Below the pieces are notes generated by a model, which was not told the DNA's origin, ran no database searches, and worked only from the letters and a program-made list of their open reading frames with translations. Shown here piece by piece: positions 21,935 through 29,942 of a DNA stretch of 34,693 bases (position 1 is the first letter of the stretch; every line of letters begins with the position of its first letter). The stretch spans positions 1 to 34,693 of the forward strand of contig JADGPE010000020.1 in the NCBI GenBank assembly GCA_017882605.1. The letters run 5' to 3'. Position numbers and translations under genes: made by a program. Source of the stretch: Thermoleophilia bacterium (GTDB lineage: Bacteria; Actinomycetota; Thermoleophilia; Gaiellales; Gaiellaceae).

Positions 21935-22926
21935 CAGACGAGCACCACGATAACGGCGAGAAGCGCCACGATCACGGCGAGTGCCAGTAGGCGCCTGCCG
22001 ATGCCCGCCCGCGGTGACTGCGGAAGCTCCTGTGCGGCGATCGCCGCGTCGATGTCGGCGGCGGCCACGACCATCGTGTCGGCCGGCGCAGCCGTACTGT
22101 CGTTCGCGGGCGGCGGAGGCGCGACGGCGTCCTCGGGGTGGAGCGTGTCCTCGTCGTCGGGGGCGTGCGCATACTCCCGGGTGCGCTCGTCCGGCTCGCC
22201 GGCGGACGGTTCGCCGTCGACGAGCTCGAAGAGGATGGCCGTGATGTTGTCCTCGCCGCCGGCGCGGTTCGCGGCCTGCACGAGCGCTTTCGCGGCTGCC
22301 TCGAGGTCGCCACGATGCGTCTTGACGATCGCCTCGATCTGTTCCGCATCGACCATGTCCGAAAGCCCGTCGGAGCAGATCAGGAAGATGTCGCCTGCCT
22401 GCGCGACGACGGAGAACGCGTCGACGTCGACGTCCGGATCGGTGCCGAGCGCACGGGTGATCACCGAGCGCTGCGGATGAACCTCCGCCGCCTGCGGCGA
22501 GAGCTCGCCGCGCCGGACGAGTTCCGCGACGAGCGAGTGGTCGTCCGTCAGCTGTTCCAGCCGGTCGGCGCGCAGGAGATAGGCCCGAGAGTCGCCGACG
22601 TGGCCCATCGTCACGGTGCCGTCCTGCTCGATCTGGGCGACGGTGATCGTCGTCCCCATTCCGGAGGTCTCCGCGTCCGTCGAGGCGCGCTCGTGCACGC
22701 GGCGGTTCGCTTCCTGGATCAGCTCGACGACGTGCGCCTCGCCGCCCCGGCCGCCGCCCGACTCCTCGAGTGCGCCCGCGGCGAGCGCGGAGGCGACCTC
22801 CCCGGCGCGCGCGCCGCCCATGCCGTCTGCGATCGCAAAGAGCGGCGGCCGGCTGACGTACGAGTCCTCGTTCCCGCGCCGCTTCCGCCCAGGGTCGGTG
22901 CGGGCTGCATACTGCCCCAGCTTCAC
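21916..22926 (-). CDS. pstP: PP2C-family Ser/Thr phosphatase with C-terminal TM
   Basis: RTDPGRKRRGNEDSYV, FAIADGMGGARAGEVAS, GHVGDSRAYLLR, FLICSDGLSDMV. Confidence 0.94.
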   Translation of the reverse strand: MKLGQYAARTDPGRKRRGNEDSYVSRPPLFAIADGMGGARAGEVASALAAGALEESGGGRGGEAHVVELIQEANRRVHERASTDAETSGMGTTITVAQIEQDGTVTMGHVGDSRAYLLRADRLEQLTDDHSLVAELVRRGELSPQAAEVHPQRSVITRALGTDPDVDVDAFSVVAQAGDIFLICSDGLSDMVDAEQIEAIVKTHRGDLEAAAKALVQAANRAGGEDNITAILFELVDGEPSAGEPDERTREYAHAPDDEDTLHPEDAVAPPPPANDSTAAPADTMVVAAADIDAAIAAQELPQSPRAGIGRRLLALAVIVALLAVIVVLVWWGLAR

Positions 22927-23417
22927 GGCTCGAACCGCAGGTCGGTCTCCCCGATTCGAATCACGTCGCCGGGGACGAGCCTGCGCTCCCGGGTCAGCCG
23001 GATCCCGTTCACGAAGGTGCCGTTCGTCGAGCCGATGTCCTCGATCCAGACGCCGTCCCGACGTGGCTCCAGTCGCGCGTGCCTCGTCGACGAGTACTCG
23101 TCCTCGGGCAGCGATACGTCGTTCGCCGCGCCGCGCCCCACGGTGAGCGCGTGGGAGTCGAGCGTGAAGGCGTCGCCTGCTCCGAGCGTCGGGCTCGCCA
23201 GCACGATCAGACGTCCGGTCTCGCGCGCGGACGGTTGAGGCAACAGCCCGGCGGCAGCCGCCTGCTGGGGCGCGAGGATCATCGACTCCTGTGGCAGCCG
23301 TAGATCGCGGGCCGCGGAGCGGACGATCCGCCAGATGAACAGATAGAGCAGGACGAGGAACGCGAGCTTGAGGACGAGCAGCGTCGTCTCGACCTGGGCC
23401 GAGGCCACCACCGTCAC
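22923..23417 (-). CDS. fhaB: FHA-domain membrane protein (FhaB/FipA-like)
   Basis: N-terminal TM then FHA domain LTVGRGAANDVSLPEDEYSSTRHARLEPRRDGVWIEDIGSTNGTFVNG. Confidence 0.87.
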   Translation of the reverse strand: MTVVASAQVETTLLVLKLAFLVLLYLFIWRIVRSAARDLRLPQESMILAPQQAAAAGLLPQPSARETGRLIVLASPTLGAGDAFTLDSHALTVGRGAANDVSLPEDEYSSTRHARLEPRRDGVWIEDIGSTNGTFVNGIRLTRERRLVPGDVIRIGETDLRFEP

Positions 23418-24184
23418 TGCAGCTCCCGCGTGAACATGATCTCCGTCGAGCCGACGGTGAACCGTGTGCCGTCTTCGAGCTTCAGCCGCTTGACGCGCTT
23501 GCCGCTGACCTCGACGCCGTTCGTCGAGTCGAGGTCCACGACCCAGTAGGTGGCGCCCTCCTGGCGCAGCTCGGCGTGCCGGCGGGAGACGTTGGGATCG
23601 GTGACCTGTACGTCGGCGTCCTTGGAGCGCCCGATCACCACGCGGCGCTTCGCGACCTCGTGCCGTTCCCCGTCCCAGGTGAGCACCGCGAGCTCGCGCT
23701 GAACGCCCAGATCGATGGGGGAGGCGGCCTCCGTCGGTTGCAGGACGGGCTCGGAGGGCTTGTAGACCATCGTCGCTCCCACCTCCCCCACGACGGCGGC
23801 TTCGCCCTCGCCCTCACTCTGCACCATCCGGGTCGCGATGCCGAACACGCCCACGTCGAGGTCCTCGTCGGTCTCCAGCTGCACGGTGGGCGGCGAGAGC
23901 AGCGCGTAGCTCTCGCGGCGCGCGTGCTCGGCGAGGTAGTCGGCGAGCTCGACCTGCAATTGGTGCTCGTAGCTCGCGAACTGCTCGCGGTCGCCGGGCG
24001 AAAGATAGATCGTGTACTCGTTCGGGACGTAGACCCGCGACACCGAGACGTTGCGGTGGTCGTCCATCTCCTTGATGAGCTTGCGGGCCAGTTCGACCGG
24101 CTGGACGTTCGTACGGAACGCACGGCCGAAGACGCCCTCGAAGAGCGACTCGAGCTTGGATTCGATGTTGCGCAGGACTGACAT
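23414..24184 (-). CDS. fhaA: FhaA-like protein (DUF3662 + FHA)
   Basis: MSVLRNIESKLESLFEGVFGRAFRTNVQPVELARKLIKEMDDHRNVSVSRVYVPNEYTIYLSP; FHA VVIGRSKDADVQVTDPNVSRRHAEL. Confidence 0.91.
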   Translation of the reverse strand: MSVLRNIESKLESLFEGVFGRAFRTNVQPVELARKLIKEMDDHRNVSVSRVYVPNEYTIYLSPGDREQFASYEHQLQVELADYLAEHARRESYALLSPPTVQLETDEDLDVGVFGIATRMVQSEGEGEAAVVGEVGATMVYKPSEPVLQPTEAASPIDLGVQRELAVLTWDGERHEVAKRRVVIGRSKDADVQVTDPNVSRRHAELRQEGATYWVVDLDSTNGVEVSGKRVKRLKLEDGTRFTVGSTEIMFTRELQ

Positions 24185-24191
24185 GGGCGGC

Positions 24192-24207
24192 CGGGGGTCT
24201 ACCCCCG
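24192..24207 (-). other. hairpin in the fhaA translation-initiation region
   Basis: CGGGGGT-AG-ACCCCCG on the minus strand, ending 7 nt before the fhaA ATG (24184). Confidence 0.4.
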
Positions 24208-24217
24208 ACGAGACAGT

Positions 24218-25831
24218 TTATGTCCGAGGCTCGAGCGCCAGCGCGGTGGCTGTCAGCCAGGAAGCGGCGATGAGCGGGAGGACGGCCGCTGCGGGAGCCA
24301 CCAGGGCCGTGCCCGCGAGCAGCCCTGCACCGAAGATCGCGGCGGGCCACGGCCCGCGCCTGCGGGCGTGCGGCAGGAGCGCCGCCGCGGCCGCGAGCAC
24401 GAGCGCTTCGCCCACGAGGATCGGATGAGCCGTCAGCTGCGCCCCGAGTGCGTGCGCGACGGCGCTGGGGCGCCCCGAGCCGTCGATGCCGAGCCCGAGC
24501 GGCGGCGCCGATCCGTCGAACGGCAACGGCGTTCGCCGAAGCCCGGCGATCACCGCGGCGAGGAGCACCGCGCAGCCGGCCTGGGCTGCGCGCCGGCCAC
24601 GGCCGCGCGCGAACTGGGCCGCGAGGGGCAGCACGGCGAGCGCGGCCACCGGCGCGAGCAGCGGGCCGGCCGCGAGCAGCAGGCCCGCCCGCGCATCCTT
24701 CCAGCTCAGCGCGAGCCAGCCCGCCGCGAGCACCGCGTAGACGATCGCGAGCCCGAGGGAGATGTTCGCCAGCGGGAAGCAGGCCACGGTGAGCGCGAAG
24801 ACCAGGCCGGCGCGCGGCGATGCGAAGCCGAGCGCCGCTCCGACGCCGGCGATCCCGGCCGGCCAGCCGGCCGGATAGAAGGGAACCGCGGCCGCCACCC
24901 ACCACGAGGCCACGCCGGTGAGCGCGCCCGGCACGAGCCGGTCGGCTGCCACGGAGGTGAGCGACCGCGGCGGCGCGCTCGGCTTCGTCCCGCCGCCCTG
25001 CTTGGAGCGGCGGCGCCTGGGCAGCGAGCGCAGCTCCTGCGCCAGGCGCTCCGCGGTCGGGCGTCGCTGCGGGTTGGCGACGAGCGCGCTCGAGACGGTG
25101 TTCAGGACGTGCTCCGGCAGGTCGGGACGCAGGCGGGCCAGCGGGTCGGCGCCGTGCTGGATCCGCCGGGAGGTCTCCACCAGGTCGCCGCCCCAGAACG
25201 GATGCTCGCCGGCCAGCGCCTCCCAGAGCAGGACGCCGACTCCCCAGACGTCCGCCGCGCTCGTGGCCGTCAGGCCCTGAAGTCGCTCCGGTGAGATGTA
25301 GGCGAGCGTGCCCGGGATGTCCCCGAGCGCGGTCAGGGTGTCGAACTCGGCCATCTGGGCGAGCCCGAAGTCGAGCAGGCGCACGTCGATCTCCCCGGAT
25401 TCCGCCAGCAGGACGTTCGACGGCTTCACGTCCCGGTGGACGATGCCCTTCCCGTGGGCGTGAGCGAGCGCCTCGGAGATCTGTGCCGCGACCTCGATCG
25501 CCGCGTGGTCGTCGAGCTCACCGGCACGCATCGCCTCGCGCAACGTGCGGCCCGGGATGTACTCGTACGTGATGTAGACGTGGGACGGGTCGCGCGCCAG
25601 CGAGAGGATGCGCTGGCAGCGCGGGTGCCGCAGCGAGGCAGCCGCCCGGGCCTCTCGCTCGGCGCGGTGGCCGGACTTGCCCTCCCGGGGGACGATCTTC
25701 AGGGCGACGTCGAGACCGCTCCGTTCGTCGCGGGCCAGCCAGACATGGCCCATTCCGCCCGCGCCCAGAGGCCGTAGCGGCCGGTACCGGCCGAGGAAGA
25801 GGTCGTTCGCATGCGCGGCCGTGGACACCAT
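24218..25831 (-). CDS. Ser/Thr protein kinase with polytopic C-terminal membrane domain
   Basis: GAGGMGHVWLARDERSGLDVALKIV, HRDVKPSNVLL, LDFGLAQM, SPERLQG; after about residue 290, several hydrophobic helices instead of PASTA repeats. Confidence 0.9.
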   Translation of the reverse strand: MVSTAAHANDLFLGRYRPLRPLGAGGMGHVWLARDERSGLDVALKIVPREGKSGHRAEREARAAASLRHPRCQRILSLARDPSHVYITYEYIPGRTLREAMRAGELDDHAAIEVAAQISEALAHAHGKGIVHRDVKPSNVLLAESGEIDVRLLDFGLAQMAEFDTLTALGDIPGTLAYISPERLQGLTATSAADVWGVGVLLWEALAGEHPFWGGDLVETSRRIQHGADPLARLRPDLPEHVLNTVSSALVANPQRRPTAERLAQELRSLPRRRRSKQGGGTKPSAPPRSLTSVAADRLVPGALTGVASWWVAAAVPFYPAGWPAGIAGVGAALGFASPRAGLVFALTVACFPLANISLGLAIVYAVLAAGWLALSWKDARAGLLLAAGPLLAPVAALAVLPLAAQFARGRGRRAAQAGCAVLLAAVIAGLRRTPLPFDGSAPPLGLGIDGSGRPSAVAHALGAQLTAHPILVGEALVLAAAAALLPHARRRGPWPAAIFGAGLLAGTALVAPAAAVLPLIAASWLTATALALEPRT

Positions 25832-25862
25832 CCGTTTCTACGGTGCTGCCAGGACATTTCCT

Positions 25863-25889
25863 TTGCGGAGCGAACGAACGCGGTAGATT
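25863..25889 (+). promoter_or_regulatory. putative promoter TTGCGG-N15-TAGATT
   Basis: -10 hexamer at 25884-25889 is only 10 nt from ATG at 25900; no SD. Confidence 0.35.
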
Positions 25890-25899
25890 CGCCCTGCGT

Positions 25900-27048
25900 A
25901 TGGACCCCCGCGACGACGATATCGAGTTCGACTTCTTCGAAGACGAGGCTGCGACCACAGAGCAGGCTTCGCCGCAGAGTCGTGTCCGGCTGCCCCGCCG
26001 CGGCGGGCGCGGCACGGGGATGCGCCGTCCTGCGGGGCCGCCCCGCGGCCTGACACCGCTCCTGCGGCTGCTCGCCCTGATCGCCCTGGTCGTCGCGGTG
26101 CTCGTGTTCTTCGGGCTCGTGATCCAGTCGTGCACGTCGACCTCGAAGCACGACCGCTATCAGCACTACATGACGCAAGTCTCGACGATCGCGCACAGCT
26201 CCGAGGACGACGGCGCCTCCGTCGCGAACGCGCTCACGACCCCGGGGACGAAAGTCAGCGGCCTCACAACGAAGCTCGCCGGGATCGCCGAGCAGGAGCG
26301 CCAGAACGTCGCAGCCGCCCAGCGGCTGAATCCGCCGGGACAGCTGCGCGACGAGAACCGCGCCCTCGTCCAGGCGCTGCAGCTTCGTGTCAGCGGTGTG
26401 GCCGGACTTGCGAAGACCTTCACGACGACCGCGACGTCCAAGTCGTCGGGCGACGCGGCGATCCTCGCCACGCAGGCCGAACGGCTGCTTGCGAGCGATG
26501 TCGTCTGGGACGACTTCTTCAAGGATCCGTCGACGGCGCTCATGTCGGCGAAGGGAGTTAGCGGCGTCGTCGCGCCCGACTCCAACTTCGTAGCGAACGA
26601 GGACTTCATCACCGAGCACTCGATGGGCCTCGTGCTCCAGCGGCTCCGCGGCGCGTCGACCGGCGGAACGCCGACCGGCGTGCACGGCACGAACATCGTC
26701 TCCACGAAGGCGAAGCCGGCCGGTCAGGTGCTGTCCGAGTCGACCACGAACACCGTCACCGCGAGCGCCGACCTCGCCTTCGTCGTCACCGTGCACGACG
26801 GTGGTGGCTCGCAGGAGGTCGGGATCAAGGTGACGTTGACGATCGGGAAGCCGGGCGGGGCGATCGTGAGGACCAAGACGATCAAGGTGATCAACCCCGG
26901 TCAGGACACGACCGTGACCTTCTCGGATCTCGGCGGCGTGCCGTTCGCCCGCACGACGACCGTTGACGTGGCGGTCGCGACGGTGCCGTCCGAGAAGGAC
27001 GCGACGAACAACAAGGCGAGCTACCCGGTCATCTTCTCGCTCGGCTAA
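25900..27048 (+). CDS. single-TM extracytoplasmic protein with C-terminal CARDB-like beta domain
   Basis: MDPRDDDIEFDFFEDE...; TM LLRLLALIALVVAVLVFFGLVIQSC; C-term ADLAFVVTVHDGGGSQEVGIKVTLTIGKPGGAIVRTKTIKVINPGQDTTVTFSDL...ATVPSEKDATNNKASYPVIF. Confidence 0.78.
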   Translation: MDPRDDDIEFDFFEDEAATTEQASPQSRVRLPRRGGRGTGMRRPAGPPRGLTPLLRLLALIALVVAVLVFFGLVIQSCTSTSKHDRYQHYMTQVSTIAHSSEDDGASVANALTTPGTKVSGLTTKLAGIAEQERQNVAAAQRLNPPGQLRDENRALVQALQLRVSGVAGLAKTFTTTATSKSSGDAAILATQAERLLASDVVWDDFFKDPSTALMSAKGVSGVVAPDSNFVANEDFITEHSMGLVLQRLRGASTGGTPTGVHGTNIVSTKAKPAGQVLSESTTNTVTASADLAFVVTVHDGGGSQEVGIKVTLTIGKPGGAIVRTKTIKVINPGQDTTVTFSDLGGVPFARTTTVDVAVATVPSEKDATNNKASYPVIFSLG

Positions 27049-27066
27049 TCGGCTAGCCTCGGCGTC

Positions 27067-27549
27067 GTGCACGTCACGGCCGGAGCTGCGCTGCTCGTCG
27101 CCCTCGCGGGCGTCGGCGTCGGGTTGATCGGCCTCGGGATCGCGTGGTGGGCCTGGATCAAGGTCCGGCGCGTGCGCGAGACGCAGCGCCTGCTGCTCGG
27201 CGGAGGGCGCAAGGATCTCGTCGATTTTGCCGTCTCGCTCCAGGGCCGGATCGACGATCTCCACGGCGCGGTCGACGAGGTGGCGGCGGCCCTCGCCCGC
27301 ATCGACCGGCGCGTCGACGGGACTGTCGCCAACATGTCGATCGTCCGGTACGACGCCTACGAGGACACGGGCGGGCATCAGTCGGCGTCACTGGCGCTGC
27401 TCGACTCCGCCCGGACCGGCTTGATCGTCACGGCGATCCAGGGCCGCGACTACGCCCGGATCTACATGAAGGAGCTCGACCGCGGCCGCGCCTCGGCCGC
27501 TCTCAGCCCCGAGGAGCAAGAGGCCGTCGAGCGCGCCATGGGCCGCTGA
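27067..27549 (+). CDS. DUF4446 family membrane-anchored protein
   Basis: N-terminal TM; DGTVANMSIVRYDAYEDTGGHQSASLALLDSARTGLIVTAIQGRDYARIYMKELDRG, recognised from recall. Confidence 0.85.
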   Translation: MHVTAGAALLVALAGVGVGLIGLGIAWWAWIKVRRVRETQRLLLGGGRKDLVDFAVSLQGRIDDLHGAVDEVAAALARIDRRVDGTVANMSIVRYDAYEDTGGHQSASLALLDSARTGLIVTAIQGRDYARIYMKELDRGRASAALSPEEQEAVERAMGR

Positions 27550-27694
27550 CACTCTCGGGCGGCGTGCGCTCCCGCCGGGCAGAGCCCGGCTCCGCGCCCC
27601 GCCTCTCGCCGTTGTCGCCCCGGTCTCCGCGGGGCCGTGCTTTCGCACTGTCCCCTCCGGCCCGGCGTCGACAGCGACGAGCCGAGAGTGTCAG
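27546..27694. ncRNA. candidate structured RNA: 13-bp closing helix enclosing four local hairpins
   Basis: CTGACACTCTCGG (27546-27558) pairs perfectly with CCGAGAGTGTCAG (27682-27694). Internal stems: 27574-27590, 27617-27635, 27637-27648, 27666-27679. Strand not determined. Confidence 0.35.
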
Positions 27695-27761
27695 AGCGTG
27701 GTCTCCTTCCCAGGTCGCGAGAGGCGTTCGAGTCCCTTCTGTCGGGTACATTCCGGGCAAG

Positions 27762-28280
27762 GTGCAGCATGTACTCGTCCTCAATGCGAGTTACGAGCCG
27801 CTGAACGTGTGCTCTCTGCGCCGTGCGCACGTCCTTGTCTTCAAGGGCAAGGCAGAGGTGGTCGAGGAGCTCGACCGACCACTTCGCTCGGCCACCGACA
27901 CATTCCGGTGGCCGCATGTGATCCGCCTCGTCCACTACGTCCGTGTTCCGCGCATGGTCCAGCGCAAGATCTCGCGCCGTGCGCTCTTCGCCCGTGACGG
28001 GTGGCGCTGCGTCTACTGCGGCACGGCGGGGGGCCGGCTGACGCTCGACCACGTGATTCCGCGCTCCAAGGGGGGCGACTCGACCTGGGAGAACGTCGTC
28101 ACCTCGTGCGCGCCCTGCAACCTGCGCAAGGGGAACCGTCTGCCGCACGAGGTGCACATGGAGCTGCCTGCCCGCCCGCGCCCGCCGGCGCCCGTGCTCT
28201 TCATCCGGCTCGCGACGCCCAAGATCCCACAGCGCTGGGAGCAGTACCTCGGCCCGTTCGCGACGGCGACGGCGGCCTAG
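27762..28280 (+). CDS. HNH endonuclease family protein (McrA-like, stand-alone)
   Basis: VQHVLVLNASYEPLNVCSLRRAHVLVFKGKAEVVEE; RDGWRCVYCGTAGGRLTLDHVIPRSKGGDSTWENVVTSCAPCNLRKGNRLP. GTG start. Confidence 0.92.
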   Translation: MQHVLVLNASYEPLNVCSLRRAHVLVFKGKAEVVEELDRPLRSATDTFRWPHVIRLVHYVRVPRMVQRKISRRALFARDGWRCVYCGTAGGRLTLDHVIPRSKGGDSTWENVVTSCAPCNLRKGNRLPHEVHMELPARPRPPAPVLFIRLATPKIPQRWEQYLGPFATATAA

Positions 28281-29017
28281 GTCGAACGCTCGACGGGCAG
28301 GTCGGGGCCCTGCTCCCACTCGGACCACGAGCCGGGATAGAGACGCCCGTCGCGCCCGGCGAGGTGGAGGCGGTGCAGTGTCACGCACGCCGTGATGCCG
28401 GAGCCGCAGTAGGCGACGAGCTCTCCCCCGGGCAGCGGTGGAAGCTCCTCGTTCCAGGGTGCATTCACCGCGCCCGGGATCCGGCCCGGCACGCGGTCGA
28501 GCGGGTTCGGCTCCCCACGCCAGCGCGGTGGAATGCGCGCATCGACGACGACCAGCTCCGCCCGGCGGGCGGCCAGTTCCGCCCGGCCGATCGCGTCGTC
28601 CGTGCGCTCGGCCGGTGTGAACGTCGCGGGCTCGATCGTCTCCTCGCCGCCACGCAGAGGCCCATGCCACGCTTCGAGGTCGAGCACGGCGCAGTCCTCG
28701 TGGCCGAAGTGCCGCAGGAGCCACCACAGGCGTTCGGCCCCGCCGAGCGAGCCGTACGCCACGACGAAGCTGCCCGCGCCGATGCCGGCCCGTGCCGCGG
28801 CGCCTGCGAACTGCTCAGGGGTCGGTAGCGGGTGCCGACCCTCTGGGCCCGGAGCCGAGGAGAGGCTCTGCTCGACGTCGAGGAACGCCGCGCCCGGGAT
28901 GTGCCCGTCGAGGTAGGCCCGCCGCCCGGCTGCGGGATCGTCGAGCGACCAGCGGCAATCGACAAAGCGGTAGCGCACGTGTGACAGGAAACCAGAGCGG
29001 CGGCGTAGGAAGGGCAT
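28277..29017 (-). CDS. sseA: thiosulfate/3-mercaptopyruvate sulfurtransferase (tandem rhodanese)
   Basis: FVDCRWSLDDPAAGRRAYLDGHIPGAAFLDVEQSLS; VVDARIPPRWRGEPNPLDRVPGRIPGAVNAPW; active-site CGSGITACV. A GTG start at 28978 is possible. Confidence 0.9.
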   Translation of the reverse strand: MPFLRRRSGFLSHVRYRFVDCRWSLDDPAAGRRAYLDGHIPGAAFLDVEQSLSSAPGPEGRHPLPTPEQFAGAAARAGIGAGSFVVAYGSLGGAERLWWLLRHFGHEDCAVLDLEAWHGPLRGGEETIEPATFTPAERTDDAIGRAELAARRAELVVVDARIPPRWRGEPNPLDRVPGRIPGAVNAPWNEELPPLPGGELVAYCGSGITACVTLHRLHLAGRDGRLYPGSWSEWEQGPDLPVERST

Positions 29018-29717
29018 GAGACGCCTATTGACATTCACACTCGTCGCGGCGGCCGTCGTTGCCGCCGCGGCCTTCGCCGGGGTCGGCCGGCCCGAAGCGG
29101 CGCGCGGCGATGTCGCAGCTTCGCCCGACACGGTGACGACGACCGGCCACGGCGTCGTCACGGTTGCGCCCGACGAAGCGTCGGTCACGGCCGGCGTGCA
29201 CACGCAGGCCGCAACCGCCGCCGGCGCGCTGTCACAGAACGCAACGCTGATGAACGCCGTGGTCGCTGCCTTGAAGTCCGCAGGCGGCTCCAACCTGCAG
29301 ACCCAGCAGGTCTCGCTCTACCCGCAGACGAACTCCCAGAACCAGGTGACCGCCTACGTCGCGGACAACTCCGTGTCGGCCAAGGCGAAGATCGCGGGCG
29401 CAGGCAGGCTGATCGACGCTGCCGTCGCTGCGGGCGCGAACACCGTCAACGGCCCGAGTCTCGACGTGTCGGACCGCGACGCGCGCTACCGCGACGCGCT
29501 CGGCAAGGCCGTCGAGGACGCTCGGGCGAAGGCGCAGGCACTGGCGAAGGCCGGAGGTTTCGGTGTCGGCCAGGTCTCGTCGGTGACCGAGCAGTCGGCG
29601 GGCGCCCCGGTGCCGGTCTTCGAATCGGCGGCCGCCGCCAAGAGCGACGCAACGCCGATCGAGCCCGGCACGCAGGACGTCACCGCGGACGTGACCGTCA
29701 CCTTCCGCATCAACTAG
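29016..29717 (+). CDS. SIMPL-domain (DUF541) secreted protein
   Basis: Signal sequence; TVTTTGHGVVTVAPDEASVTAGVHTQAATAAGALSQNATLMNAVVAALK...LQTQQVSLYPQ...YVADNSVSAK. Confidence 0.91.
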   Translation: MRRLLTFTLVAAAVVAAAAFAGVGRPEAARGDVAASPDTVTTTGHGVVTVAPDEASVTAGVHTQAATAAGALSQNATLMNAVVAALKSAGGSNLQTQQVSLYPQTNSQNQVTAYVADNSVSAKAKIAGAGRLIDAAVAAGANTVNGPSLDVSDRDARYRDALGKAVEDARAKAQALAKAGGFGVGQVSSVTEQSAGAPVPVFESAAAAKSDATPIEPGTQDVTADVTVTFRIN

Positions 29718-29857
29718 CTCAGCCGGAGCTGCAGCCGCAAGGGCCGTTCGCAGCGGGCGCAAACGCTGCGGGCGGCACCTTTGCGTTCTGCGATGTGCAC
29801 CGGCAGGGGCTTCTCGCAGGTGCACCACAACGGGGTCGGTTCCTTTGCGTGGTCCAT
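29714..29857 (-). CDS. 47-aa putative zinc-ribbon protein
   Basis: MDHAKEPTPLWCTCEKPLPVHIAERKGAARSVCARCERPLRLQLRLS* with CxC...CxxC; SD-like GAAGGGAG about 5 nt upstream of ATG. Below the track length cut-off. Confidence 0.6.
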   Translation of the reverse strand: MDHAKEPTPLWCTCEKPLPVHIAERKGAARSVCARCERPLRLQLRLS

Positions 29858-29901
29858 GACCACTCCCTTCGATTCCAACGTGTGTCCCGCGAGGGAAAGG
29901 A

Positions 29902-29942
29902 GCTAGCCGGCGGCGGCGGGGTGGACGAAAGCGCCGGCTAGC
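29902..29942. other. 11-bp perfect inverted repeat with 19-nt loop
   Basis: GCTAGCCGGCG (29902-29912) / CGCCGGCTAGC (29932-29942). Confidence 0.5.

Noticed and set aside
27546-27694. RNase P, SRP, tmRNA or 6S RNA
   Set aside because: None of the hallmark conserved motifs (e.g. GAGGAAAGTCC, the SRP GGAAGCAG-type loop) were seen on either strand.
27546-28280. HEARO/omega-RNA with IscB-type nuclease
   Set aside because: The HNH protein is 172 aa with no RuvC, bridge helix or PLMP domain, so it is not IscB; the RNA candidate is kept without that label.
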